Assembly (NCBI GenBank): GCA_949775045.1
Contig: OX459097.1
Location: forward strand, 5,037,185 to 5,101,184
Length of the DNA: 64,000 nucleotides
Direction of reading: 5' to 3'
Source: Metridium senile
Lineage: Eukaryota > Cnidaria > Anthozoa > Actiniaria > Metridiidae
The notes below the pieces were generated by a model that made no database searches, was not told the DNA's origin, and worked only from the letters and a program-made list of their open reading frames with translations. The translations under genes and the position numbers were made by a program. Positions within the stretch are counted from its first letter, which is position 1. Each line of letters opens with the position of its first letter. Below are positions 49,881 through 60,900 of this stretch, one piece after another.

Positions 49881-51984
49881 AACTTTGATAACTTTATTTA
49901 TTTATATAGCGCTATTTCCAGCTGATAATTGCTTAATAGCGTAGATGATGATGATGATGACTGCATTGATGATTATAAAAATAACAATGATTATGATGGT
50001 GATGACGACATTAGTAATGATGATGATACGACTGAAATGATTATGATTATGATGATAATGACGGCGACATTGGTAATGATGATGATGATGATAAGAATGA
50101 TGATAAGAAAAACAACAAATATCATAAAGATAATAGAGGTGAGGATGACAACTAACGATTGTGATTATTTCAGTTTATAATAACTTTGATGACAGAAATG
50201 ATTCTTATCGTGCGATGACTGACGTTTCATACGGTGATACTGTTGATATTGAAACATCTAATAGTCTCCTTTACAGTTTGCTGCGCCATCTTGAAATGTA
50301 GCCAGGCCTTTGCATCGGAGCGAGACGAACGTTGAGCTTGCAATAATAGAGACACGTGAATAATTGTGTCGTAAGGTGTTAAAATTTAAAAGGTCTCTAT
50401 CGATATCATTGCAATCTCAACGTTCGTGTCGCTTCAATGCAAAGGCCCGGCTACCTTTCAAGATGACACAGGGAACTGTGAAGGAGACTATTAAACATGA
50501 CTTACTTTTGTTCGGTCGGCAAGTTGATATCAGATATCTGATATACCAAACACCTTTCCTGCAGATCTTTGCTCTTGGACCATTTAGACTGTATCCTTTA
50601 TTACATTGAAACCTTGCCATAATACCCCTTCTAAAGTAGTTTACTATACCATCGGTAATACGTAGTTTTGGACATTTTTTCTGGGTTTGTTTACGAGCTG
50701 GTTGAAGTGCTATGTCGCAATTTTTTCCTGTGAAAATCAATGTGTTTTACAACTGATCGATTAAAAATTGAACTTGCATGTGTTTTATAATCAAATAGTT
50801 ATAAAAGCAACAATATGTTTAGTCTTATCCTGCGTAGCAAGCGTTTCATTTTTGGGGAACGCGTACGGGAGAAAAAGTTGTTTTTGGGTTGTTTTTGGAT
50901 AGCTGTGTTACCGATATGGCCGCGCGAAATCTAAGACGAGAGCAAAAAAACGAGGGTGTGAACTCGTCTTAGGTTTCGCGCGGCCATATTGGTAACACCG
51001 CTATCCCAAAACAATCCAAAACAACTTTCACCCGTTCCCCAAAAAAGAAACGCTTGCTCCGCAAGCTAGTTTAGTGTCCTTCGCAGCCGTTTTTAATGTC
51101 GTTAAGCAACGTTCTCTCCCCAGACTTCGATATGTTGAGATATTGACACTTACCAGTAAATCCCTTTTTGCATAAACATGAGTAACTGCTCTTCATGTCT
51201 ACGCATGTCGCTCCATTCAAGCATGCTGCCGCCTTTGTACTGCAATTACTTGCACTGACTGAAACCATAGACCATATTTATTTTCTTATTAGGGCGATGC
51301 AGAACAAATCAAATAAATATGTACTTTTAACATATAAAAAGAGGGAATAATTTGATATTACATGTAACTGACGGTGTTGAACGTTTTTGCGAAAACGGGA
51401 CGAGATTTACCCTGTCTTCGGATATCAATTAATATGTTATATAGGTAATATAATGAAATTTGTAACACCGTAAAAAAATGTTGCCTTAACTAAACTGACA
51501 TTTCGAGCTTTAGCCCTGGCGTCGGAGGGCTTGAAACGTCAGTAAAGTACAGTTAAGTCAACATTTTTAACGGTGTTAAATTATATTACCTATCGTGTAT
51601 ATCAAACATGTCATATCATTTCATATCATTTACTCGCTAGTTTCCATTTATAATTCATGTTCTTATAATTTCTACAACACTGAAAATGATACAGAACTGC
51701 AACGCAGTTGTCCGTTAACTGATTATTTTAACAACGTTTTTACGGAAACTACCCTGTCTTCAGATTGCAAGTAATACCATTAATGTTCTAATTTTTATAA
51801 CTCTGAAAAGGGATTTTTCCCCATTATCTTTCCTTAAATAGTACTAAGTATATTCACAAGAAGAACAGGAAACTGTACATACAGCTGTGAAGCTATATGA
51901 ACACATCATGGCTTTCTTACCAGGAATTGAGGAGTGGATTATCACAGCCAAGCACACCAGTATAGATTGTATAAGGATTTTCAT
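41133..51984 (-). CDS. Complement factor B-like protein with altered protease active site
   Basis: Eleven coding exons, all in phase, give 744 residues: 51984-51921, 51258-51154, 50727-50506, 49410-49225, 48839-48660, 47657-47319, 46866-46531, 45437-45207, 44364-44129, 43186-43013, 41294-41133. Order: signal peptide (MKILIQSILVCLAVI), one EGF domain (CLNGATC to CLCKKGFTGKNC), three CCP/Sushi domains, VWA, S1 protease. This is the factor B/C2 plan plus an N-terminal EGF. The VWA metal site is complete: DSSAS, the Thr in GGGTATA, ITDG. So Mg2+-dependent binding to a C3b-like partner is plausible. In the protease, the catalytic His (LTVAHC) and Asp (FDLVLFKL) are kept, but GDSGGP reads GDIGSP (TGDIGSP near 43025), replacing Ser195 with Ile. 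It is probably secreted, and probably cannot cleave C3 itself. Alternatives are a decoy regulator or a paralogue of an active factor B. Confidence 0.92.
41330..42960. repeat. Satellite array (about 88-92-bp units) with higher-order structure, in the last factor B intron
   Basis: About 17 units of GTGAGTAACTGTTGATTTAT - CGATAACCACTG - GATGCATCGATTTAATCAG - ACTCAGTCGTTTTTTTGCA. Variants of the TTATTTGAGTAACCACTAC segment and a 4-bp TGTA insertion recur in the same order in two consecutive blocks of five units (about 41590-42040 and 42040-42490). After one transition unit, a two-unit block is duplicated. The array fills nearly the whole intron 41295-43012. Confidence 0.95.
43440..43870. repeat. 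Dispersed repeat with GTACCTTTTAGGG motifs, in a factor B intron
   Basis: GACTCCGTACCTTTAAGGGT, GCTTTGTTACTAAAAATAAT and GTCGTACCTTTTAGGGG recur in weaker form at 63815-63930. Followed by a C-rich, CACCAG-repeated tract (43757-43840). Confidence 0.6.
45463..45752. mobile_element. MITE with CACCTATTTCAAAAA ends, in a factor B intron
   Basis: Ends CACCTATTTCAAAAATTGTTG and complement, flanked by TA on both sides (45461-45462, 45753-45754). Inner arms (CTAAAGCCTGCAAAGGATGT and complement) also pair. It ends 25 bp upstream of exon 8, so the branch-point region of that intron must lie in or next to it. Confidence 0.85.
45759..45976. mobile_element. MITE with ATAGTCCCCTTCACAG ends, copy 1
   Basis: Ends ATAGTCCCCTTCACAGTTCC and complement, with inner arms CTTGAAAGGTAGCC and GAGCGAGACGAACG family motifs. 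Other copies at 50261-50491 and 63504-63719. It lies 6 bp from the preceding MITE. Confidence 0.85.
46228..46491. mobile_element. MITE with CAGCTATTTCAAAAAACGT ends, in a factor B intron
   Basis: Ends CAGCTATTTCAAAAAACGT and complement, flanked by TA on both sides. The terminal 20 bp resemble the elements at 45463 and 62635, but the core is different. Confidence 0.85.
47775..47910. mobile_element. Hairpin element in a factor B intron
   Basis: Arms TTCTTGTGGAGTTTTT and TTGGGGTTCCTGTGTT pair with AACACAGGAACCCCAA and GTCCACAAGAA. Confidence 0.65.
48322..48478. mobile_element. MITE-like inverted repeat in a factor B intron
   Basis: Arms TTTTCACAGTTCCGTTCAGT with AAGTCGAGGTTGGAGTTGC, and their imperfect complements. 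Preceded at 48150-48240 by C- and A-homopolymer tracts. Confidence 0.75.
49440..50150. repeat. GAT-rich simple sequence, LINE 3' tail and (ATT)n in a factor B intron
   Basis: Degenerate GATGAT repeats flank a LINE 3' end at about 49605-49800, whose coding end (LKSKLKTYLFKIAF then stop) and 3' UTR lead into an ATT microsatellite at 49798-49878. ORFs rich in Asp or Met-Ile here are products of the simple repeats. Confidence 0.75.
50261..50491. mobile_element. MITE with ATAGTCTCC ends, copy 2
   Basis: Same family as 45759-45976 (GAGCGAGACGAACG and CTACCTTTCAAGATG arms), flanked by TA on both sides. It begins 14 bp inside the intron after factor B exon 3, next to its donor site. Confidence 0.85.
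50829..51065. mobile_element. Long palindromic MITE, about 240 bp, in a factor B intron
   Basis: Near-perfect arms: GTAGCAAGCGTTTC, GGTTGTTTTTGGATAGC and GGCCGCGCGAAATCTAAGAC, with complements in reverse order. The central loop is only about 20 bp. Confidence 0.85.
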
Positions 51985-53153
51985 GTCAGATCCTGTAGGA
52001 AATAAAAGAAAAATATTACAACATTTCGGTAATGAAGAGTTGTTGTTTTGGTACCGCTTCTGAAACCTATTCCTCTGTCGTGTCCCTCCTTCATCCTACT
52101 TCCTCTTTACTCTCTACATCCTCCATCCTTCCCTCCCCTTTAATCTTCCCGCCCCTCTTCTTCTCTTCCCCTCTTTCCTTCACCAAATTACGCCTTTCCC
52201 TCTCTGCCCTTTCCACAGTTAGAAGGCGTATTTTGTCTTGCTGAACTTATAATTTGTATTCAAGAATTACTCAGTATCATGTTAAAAGGTCATCACAGCT
52301 CTTACAATAAGCAAGACATAAATAGACTAGTTTTAATGTTCATGCAGTAACACATTATAAGTAGCTTGATTAATTTGTTAACTTTTAATTAAAATACAAA
52401 AAATTGTCAAGGCATTCCGGCATTTTATTTTACAGTAAACATGGAATGTAGCCTTGATATTTCAGGAGTTATTAATACCATTCGAATCATCAACATGATA
52501 AATCGCATGCAGGAATCTTGGCAAAAGTACAATTAATGAATTCACTGTTGATTCATTCTTATATCTTTACTATTTGTGTAAGTACTTGAATTACCAGGAA
52601 AAATAAATACCTACAAGTAGTATTGATATGTTTTTTAAACATTGTTTTAAGTTTAAAAGTTACTGAGTTATTAATCGTCAGAATGTTCGATGAAAATGTT
52701 ACCAACAGGGCTCTTCGGCAACAGAACGAACTCTTCAACTTTGAAAGTCATAACATTCATCTAACATTACACAACATGTGAGCATTTCAACATACACCAT
52801 ACCTGTCTTATCTTCAATATTATCCTTCGATCACAAACTCGTCGTTATGTTACTTTCGCTTGCTTACTTGTTTTGGATATCTTTGGCTTCCTTTTAAGCT
52901 GCGGCGCATTGAGTTACAAACAGGAATTGCCCCTGAAAGACGATCCATGTTGAAGCCCTCTTATTGCGCGATTCATGAAGGTCACGACACTACGCGATAC
53001 TTGAACGTGATTGGTTGGTTAGGGGTAAATTACACTGATTTGCATTGTGATTGGTTGACTATAAATGAGAAATTCGGTCAGAAAGGTGATTCGTGATTTG
53101 ATCAGGCCTCCGTCGATCGCATCCGGCCTTTTTCTCGGACTTAGATAAGTGAT

Positions 53154-53181
53154 GGGGGGGGGGGGGGGGGGGGGGGGGGGG
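53154..53181 (+). repeat. Poly-G tract (28 G)
   Basis: Uninterrupted G run able to form a G-quadruplex. Its length may also reflect assembly uncertainty. Confidence 0.9.
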
Positions 53182-53550
53182 AGAGGTTTGCGGGATTCCC
53201 GACAAAAAATATCGAGCACATCTTTAACCTAAAACACTGATAACAGAGAAAAAGTCATGATGTGACTCAGCAGGCTATGTAAATGGTTGGGTTGGGATGA
53301 ATTAGGTTGGATATGTAAGGTAGTTGGCAGGCTAGAGGTGAACTCTTGTTCAGTGTAAGGCATAGAGCATGACGTCATTAAATTTTATTTTTTATTTATA
53401 TGAATAATTTACATAATTTTAAAAATACATATGAATGCCGCGGAGTAAGTTGTGAAAAAAAATTATAATTAATAGAGTGTGCGTGCTGAATAAAAAGAAC
53501 TTGAGAAAAAGGAAGTCAAGATAGATAGACCTCTTTACCTCCGTATGCAA

Positions 53551-53674
53551 ATTGTCCATTTCAGACCACGTGTAATTCCCTTGAGAATTGTTCTTTGATG
53601 ATGAATGTGTTATATCATTTACATGCGAAAGAACAATTCCCAAGGGTAACATCACGTAATCTGAAATGGGACAA
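53551..53674. mobile_element. Hairpin element upstream of the factor B-like gene
   Basis: Arms TGTCCATTTCAGACCACGTG and GAATTGTTCTTT with their complements. Confidence 0.65.
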
Positions 53675-54924
53675 CAAACAAGGAAAGTAAACTGAGGTTT
53701 ATTGATTATTAATTCATGAAGTATCTGATTAATAATCAATATTTCATAGAATCATAGTGTACTGTATACAATCTAGATTTGGATAATAAACAAGTTGATG
53801 AAATTCCAATGGTTCTCTCTTGTTAACGCGGAAATAACGGAGTGTATTTTTTCATGTTTCCTTTTCAGCTCGACTCTCTGCCTTTGAGTGCCTCTTCCGG
53901 TCAGAAATGTGAGCCTTGTTCCTTGTCCGTCAGTTGATTTTTCTAATAGTACTGATCCCGGGAGTACTTCGATACAAAATTGGGAGGGGTTGCTCGTCGA
54001 AAATGTAGAAAATGACTCCTAAAATGGACGTGAGGTGCTGGTGGATGTGGCATCGTTTAAATTTACTCCAAATAGAGACTTTTATTTATAAATATTATTT
54101 TTTGTAATAGAATTAAAGACCCAAATTTATTTCTCTCCTACAAGTTTGTAGCCTGCAAAACAGGCGTTCCTTTGTTGTTGTTGTTGTTGTTTTTTTTTCG
54201 CGCGGTCAAAAAACTAACACAGGAAGCCCAAGATCCTAAATTCTCCAAAAATCCAAAAGTGACGATGCAATGCCCGAAAAGGGACCATAAAACACTGCTG
54301 CTGGTCCTTTTCATTTATGAACACCTTTGGCGGGGATTTCAGCCCATAAAAGGGACAACGAGCATCCCCCGCCACTTTGACATCGGAGTACCACTCATGA
54401 TAATTGATTGGGATTCCTGTGGCGTATACGAATCAGTCTTGCGGTAGCTTTCGATTCTGACAGGAGATAGATATAGATAGATAGATGTAACTTATAAAAA
54501 GATTATAATTAAACGAAAATAAATGGTATGCAAAAGCAACACTAGTTAAAACAAAATTATTAATATTTTAATAATAATTAAATGGTTCATAAAATCGAAT
54601 ACAATATTTCGGAAAATGAAATAAAACCTTAGTATAACAAAAATCAAATAAAAAAAGTGAAAAGTAAAGTAATAATGAAAAAAGAAAAGAAAAGAAAGAA
54701 AAGAAAAAAGGAAGAGAAATGAAAAGAAAAGAATCTCAAAAGAGCATTAAAAATTATCGATGACGTCAGAGAGTCATGCTCATTCCCCATATCATCTCAC
54801 GGTCATACGGTCACGTGCTCTAAACATTGTCATCAAATATATCCAGCAGGATTCACATGATGTCGTTCTTTATATAACACATAAAAACAATATTCAAAGG
54901 CCGATAAAGGCTACAAAATAAACC

Positions 54925-57900
54925 ATGAAGTTCACAGAACATCTCGCTACTCATATAACACCGGAGTGGCGTGTTCAATATATTCAATATGAGGTAAGAA
55001 TACAGAGTATTCGATCGACTGCGTAGTGATTACGAACAGTTTAACGAAATTTTCGAGAAAATTGACTTCTAGATTTTATTTATTTATTTATTTGTAAATA
55101 CAATTTCTAATCTCTTTTCAATTGTTTTGAGGCATGAAGTGATTGTAAATGAGCTATTTTGTGAGTTGAAACGATAATTTTCTCAAATATGTTTAAATTT
55201 GAATCGAAGCGAAAATTTAACTTGAAATGATCATGTAACTTATATATAATCAAGTGCTATCAAATTTAACCGGCTGTCCTCATAAGTTATTGCAGTGTGG
55301 TTAATCAATTACATTAGATTCTTATCGTTGGTAGTTAAATATGATTGAAATTATATAAAGAAAGGGAGCATTTCATTTTGATTTTTTAGTATGTTAGAAA
55401 AATTAATCAAAATATATGTAAGAGCTACATGTTGTAATCGTTCTATAATAGTTTAACAATTAGTACAATAACGTCGTTGAAAAGAGTTTTTTAACAATTT
55501 CATCACTTGTAAATATATTCTATCTACATGATTAATGTACCAAATGCGAGTACATTATCTCAACTACGTACAGCACTTTTGTTCATGGATTATTCTTAAT
55601 CTCATTCTTTCAATGGAAGATTCTACAGATTAGCATATCAAATATTTGTTTTGATGTTTTTAATATTTAATTTTTCAGAAATTGAAGGATGTCTTGTATT
55701 CAGCCCTGGAGAAAATGCCTCCGAAAGAAGGTATAAAATATATTCAAATACTTGATATTAGAAATGAATGAAGTAAATATCGGTGAATAATAACCTAGAG
55801 AGAGTCAAGTTTATTATTCACAGACGTTCACTGAGCCTGAGGTGGATAATTGTTACAAATAATCGGTACAAATACAAAAAGGAAAAATAACCAACCTTTT
55901 TTGAAGAAAAACGTACTGTTCATTTCTTGTAAATATGTTTGTGTGGGCTAATAATATTCATTTCTTATTTCGAAAAATGTGTGTGGCTATTAAGAAATAG
56001 TGTGATTTCTTGGCCAATCACTGCACACGATTTTCTATAATCAATTGTGTATATTTATACTAAAATGAACTTCACAATATACCTAACTAAAAATTGTTTT
56101 GAGAATACATAAAGCTGATTGTTAGAATGAGCCAACTTAATACACCAATATCAAAACATAAACAACAATTACAGCCAAACCTACAGAAGCGTTCCTATCA
56201 AAGTTGGAAGGCTTGATTTATTCTTCCAAACTTGATTTTAAATTTGTTTTGAAATTTGCATAAATGAATCGAAACTTGTAAGTTTCAAAAACCGCCTCAA
56301 ATTAAAACATTACTTTCATTGTTTTTTTGGACAACGGAAACTTGCTAAACCAAGTCTGCTTACAGAAATATTGTTATAAATACTTACTAAAGTATTCTAT
56401 TACAATAGCATTATCAGTTATTGACCACAGATTGTGATTTCAGGACCATTATCGGTGGACAGTTGAAGTCTGTAATTTGAAACTTACAAGATTTGATTCA
56501 TTTATGCAAATTTCAAAACAAATTTAAAATCAAGTTTGGAAGAATATATCAAGCCTTCCAACCTCGATAGGAACGCTTCCATAGGTTTGGCTGTAATTCT
56601 TGATTTGGGACTAGATTAATATATGAGTGTTTAATAGTATTGCATCTTTACATGAAAATGAGGCTTGTTAGCAAAGAACACTAATAATTTGCAATGGGTT
56701 GTCATATGTGATTCAGAACTGTACTAGTTTTTGTAACAACAGCCTGGTCTTGCAGGCATTTATTAACCACTTAATCACCTGGCAGCAAATGTGTGCCTTG
56801 ATAAATATGTCTGTCAAGTCCTCCACGTTGTATGTAAAACTGAGATGTACTTTCTCAGTTTGTGTAATTCCTTCTTAGGGGTTACCATTTATTTATTTAT
56901 TATTATTGTGTGCTTATTAAGTGTGCTTCTCAACATCTGTATGTGTTCGCAATTTACTATAATATATTATATGCGGATGGCTATTGGCTTGCAATAATAT
57001 TTTACAGTTATTTGACTTAGTAAAAATTATTGTTAGTAGATCAAATATGTGTGAGGTTTGGACTACAGCGCTTTGACTGCTACTGCTTCATCTGGCGGGG
57101 GATTGACTGAATAATGTTGTGTCTTATATTAATATACCAGTCATAACATGTTATTTGTCGTGCGAATGTCGTGGGTATATACCTCAACATTTTGACTGCA
57201 TTTGCTACTTTTTATCAGGTGATTGAGTAGAAAAATCATTACAGAATAAGACATATTTGATATGAAGTGTGTTCACTTTACTATCAACAGCATTACATAC
57301 AGACTACAGTATGTACCACACTGTGCTAAATATAGAGATATCATTTACAGTATAAATATTGTACATTCATGTTTATAGATTCAGCAGTTGCTGTAATCCA
57401 AAGATTTTTCCATAAATTTGAAGATGAGTGGTTCCAGTACTGCGATGAAGAACTGTCAAAAATCAACACATTCTTTTCAGGTATTTCATACTGTAATTAT
57501 AACAGATGTTTTGTCGTTTTTGGGTGGAAAACATGACCTATAGCATTTTCACAGTATGCTGTATAGCTATATATATAGCTCCATATCATCAATAACATCT
57601 TTCCACTTCACAAAATAGTAAAGTTTTTATTATTAATAGAGCAAAATGCATAATAGAGCATGGTTTAGTTTAGTTTGATCTTCTATCCACTTATTAATTT
57701 GTTCATCCATTTGTTCATCCATTTGTTCATCCATTTATTCATTAAGGTACTCATCCATTCAGTATTTCATTGTCTCAGCCATTCATTTTTTCATTCATTC
57801 ACAAATCTATATCCCTTTTGTCATGTGTTTGTTAGTTTGTTTGTCTATTTAATATATGTAGATGAGGCATGATAGTCCGGGGTGGTGTAGTCTTGAGAAA

Positions 57901-60900
57901 GATTGATGGTGTGTTAATGCCTAAGACATCAACACCATCAGTCTTTCTCAAGACTACACCACCCCAGACGATCATGCCTCATCTACATCGATTACACCTG
58001 GGATCAGACCATTCACTCTTATTAAATACATGTATATGTTTGTTCATCTATTTATTCATTAAGGTACCCATCCATCCAGTAATTCATTCTCTCATCCATT
58101 CATTTATTCATTCATTCACCAATCCTTATCCCTTTTATCATGTGTTTGTTAGTTTGTTTGTCTATTTGTTTGTTTGTTCATCCATTTGTTTATCTGTTGT
58201 TTCTTTGTTAACTTTGTTTCTTTGCCAATTTGTTTATGTGCATATATGTGTACATGGTTTCTTATTTGTTTGTCTGGGGCCCTTTGTACAAAGGGTTAAT
58301 AGTGCTATCCACCGGTTAAATCCTTATCCAGCGGATAAAATCTATAAAAAAACCTATGCAGTGGATAACTTTTATCTGCAGATAACTTTATATACCCTTC
58401 TTACAACCGGCCCCTGTTGTGTCTTTGTTAACTTTGTTTCTTTACCAGTTTGTTTATTTGCATGTTTGCTTATTTGTTTGTTATTTCTTGTTTATATTTA
58501 TTTAACTCTTCATAGAAAAAATTGCTGAAGCAGAACGAAAAATCACAGCCCTTAAAAAAGAATTAGTCATAGCTGAAGAAGCCCTTAAACCTGGGACAAG
58601 TCTGAAGAGTCTTAGAGTTGGCAGTAAGCTTACACTAGCTAGTAAACCAGAAAAGAAAGCTATGCAAACAAAGACTAAAAATATCAATGAACTAAAGCTG
58701 GCCTTTAGTGAGTTTTACCTAAGCCTTGTGCTTATACAAAACTATCAGGTACTACATGTAAGAATAGTTTGATATTGATATGGGATCCCTGTGTTATGTA
58801 GTATATAAAAAACGAGCAGCAGTGTTTTATCAAGGATAAAAACCCGAGCGCAGCGAGGGTTTTTGATCCTTGATAAAACACGTGCTGCGAGTTTTTTATA
58901 TAGCTTAAAAAACTCCAACACTTATTCAAAACTAAATTATAAAAGTTTCTTTAAGAAAAGTCCAATTTGGAGACAAACTTTATTTGCAAGGTACACTGCG
59001 CATTCTCATATCACACCATGCACCATTAAGCACCACATTTGGCATCCCACATTTGAGAAAGGTCGTGTATAATATAGTAGGAGCTTGATAGCATTGTTTC
59101 GAGTGATGCCTCTAGTAAAGGTCAATGATGAGAGATTAAAACTGAGACCTTTACAAGTGTCATAGGTACATAAAGACACACGTACCTTTATCATAAAGAC
59201 ACATGTGTTTTTATATAATGTACCTATGGCAGTGTTTTATGGGGTATAAAGGTCATGCATGTGACCAAATTGGAATGCCCCGATTGGACTAATAGCTCAT
59301 GAATTATTAATGAGTTTTTTAAGTAGATATAGTTGTGAGGAGCCTGGGAATCTAACTTTTCATTGAGATTGCTCTCTAAAAAAGTTTTAAGTGAAGCTCT
59401 TGAAAGTTAATAAATAAATATAAATTATTAAATTAATGTGGTCATTACATGATGTTGATGTAAGCTTGAAAATGCTTGTATATGCTCTACTTTTAGTTAT
59501 AATTGTTTTTTTTAGCTATATTGGGGCTAGTTCAAATATCATATCTCACATGTGCCAAATCTCATGGAAATGAATTTAAACAGTAGATTTTGTTCATTTT
59601 CATTAGATTCAGTGGAATACTCACACGATCGCTGGCTAAAAATAGAAAAATGGACGGGCCTTGACAGAGGCCAGATCAGGACGATGATGATGAAGAAGAA
59701 AGAATTTCATAGCTGGCTGGACGTTTGGGCTGGACCAGCTACTCCCAACGGCTAGCCATTCATGGAGGATATAAACTTACTTACTTACTTATTTTTTTAT
59801 TATTACAGCAACTTAATTTCACTGGATTTAGAAAGATCTTAAAGAAACATGATAAAGTATGTATTGGATATTAAATGTTGAATTTTATGGGGAAAAAATA
59901 TGTATTTTATAAAAAGCAAGGGTAGCATGGAGCCTGGATTATATCCGTGTTGAGTTTGTTTAGTGTGTTTTTATCTCCAATGCCACAAGGGTTTTACAGT
60001 TTAGAGAACTGCAGTGTTTGGCCCTCAGAAAAAATCATATTTAAGATGAGTTGTGTGCTAAAATATTTAATGCAACTTGATGGTGAGAGTCCCCAGGCAA
60101 CAATTCCCTGTAAATGTAACTCAAACTAAAACAATGATATTAAATCTTAGTCAATGAATAGTTGCTGATACTTTCCCATTTGTGTCACACTACTAGATCG
60201 CATTTCTAATGATGTATTTTCATTTTCAAGTTATTTGAAACAATCAATGGTGTCAGCTACAGACAGACTAAAGTAGAACAAGCATTATTCTACACAAATA
60301 AGAGAGTAGATGATGTTATTCTTGAAGTCGAGGTGAGGTCAAAATGTATATCAAAAAAATAATAATAAATAATCTTTAATGAGGATACCGCCGTCATCTT
60401 GCAGTGATTTAACTTTACTGGTAATATATACAATATGAGTGGCTGATCTGTATACAACAGCTAATCGAAAACTAGCTGTTGTTTTCGCATACAGATCAGA
60501 CATGAATATGTATCATATAGTACTAAAATTGTCAACTGAAGATAAAAGTGAATCTGGTCAAGAAAATTCAAATTAAAACTTATTCAAATTAAGACGGTTT
60601 TTTATCTAAAATACAACCTGACTTGATTTCTTTTGTAAAATTCTCATTAATTATTCATGTGATGTAAATGGTGCTAATGATGATAATACTTTTGATATTG
60701 TTGAAAACAGTGTTAGTGATCAATGAGATGGTCAGCACTGATGTTGGTGGTTACAGTGATGGTAGCAACAATGATAATAATGAAGACGATCATAATGACA
60801 GTGCTAATAGTGAATTTGATGATGATGATGATAATCAGCTGAACATAAATAATGATGATGTTAACGATAGTGATGTTGATAGTGCTTATTAAGGCCTCGT

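Larger units (their letters stand above)
51985..54924. other. Divergent intergenic region between the factor B-like gene and XPR1
   Basis: The two genes point away from each other, so both promoters should lie here. It holds a hairpin element (53551-53674), a run of 28 G (53154-53181), and a CRE-like TGACGTCA (54760) with CACGTG (54814) and TATATAA (54872) upstream of the XPR1 ATG. Promoter assignments are inference. Non-coding 5' exons could be present but cannot be recognised. Confidence 0.5.

Noticed and set aside
49929..50180. Asp/Met-rich ORF of 83 codons
   Set aside because: Product of GATGAT repeats inside a factor B intron.
57869..58528. 219-residue ORF in XPR1 intron 3
   Set aside because: Composed of a hairpin element and TTTGTT/TTCATC simple repeats; no protein family resemblance.
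60668..60892. Asp/Asn-rich ORF of 74 codons
   Set aside because: GAT/AAT simple repeats in an XPR1 intron; no domain.
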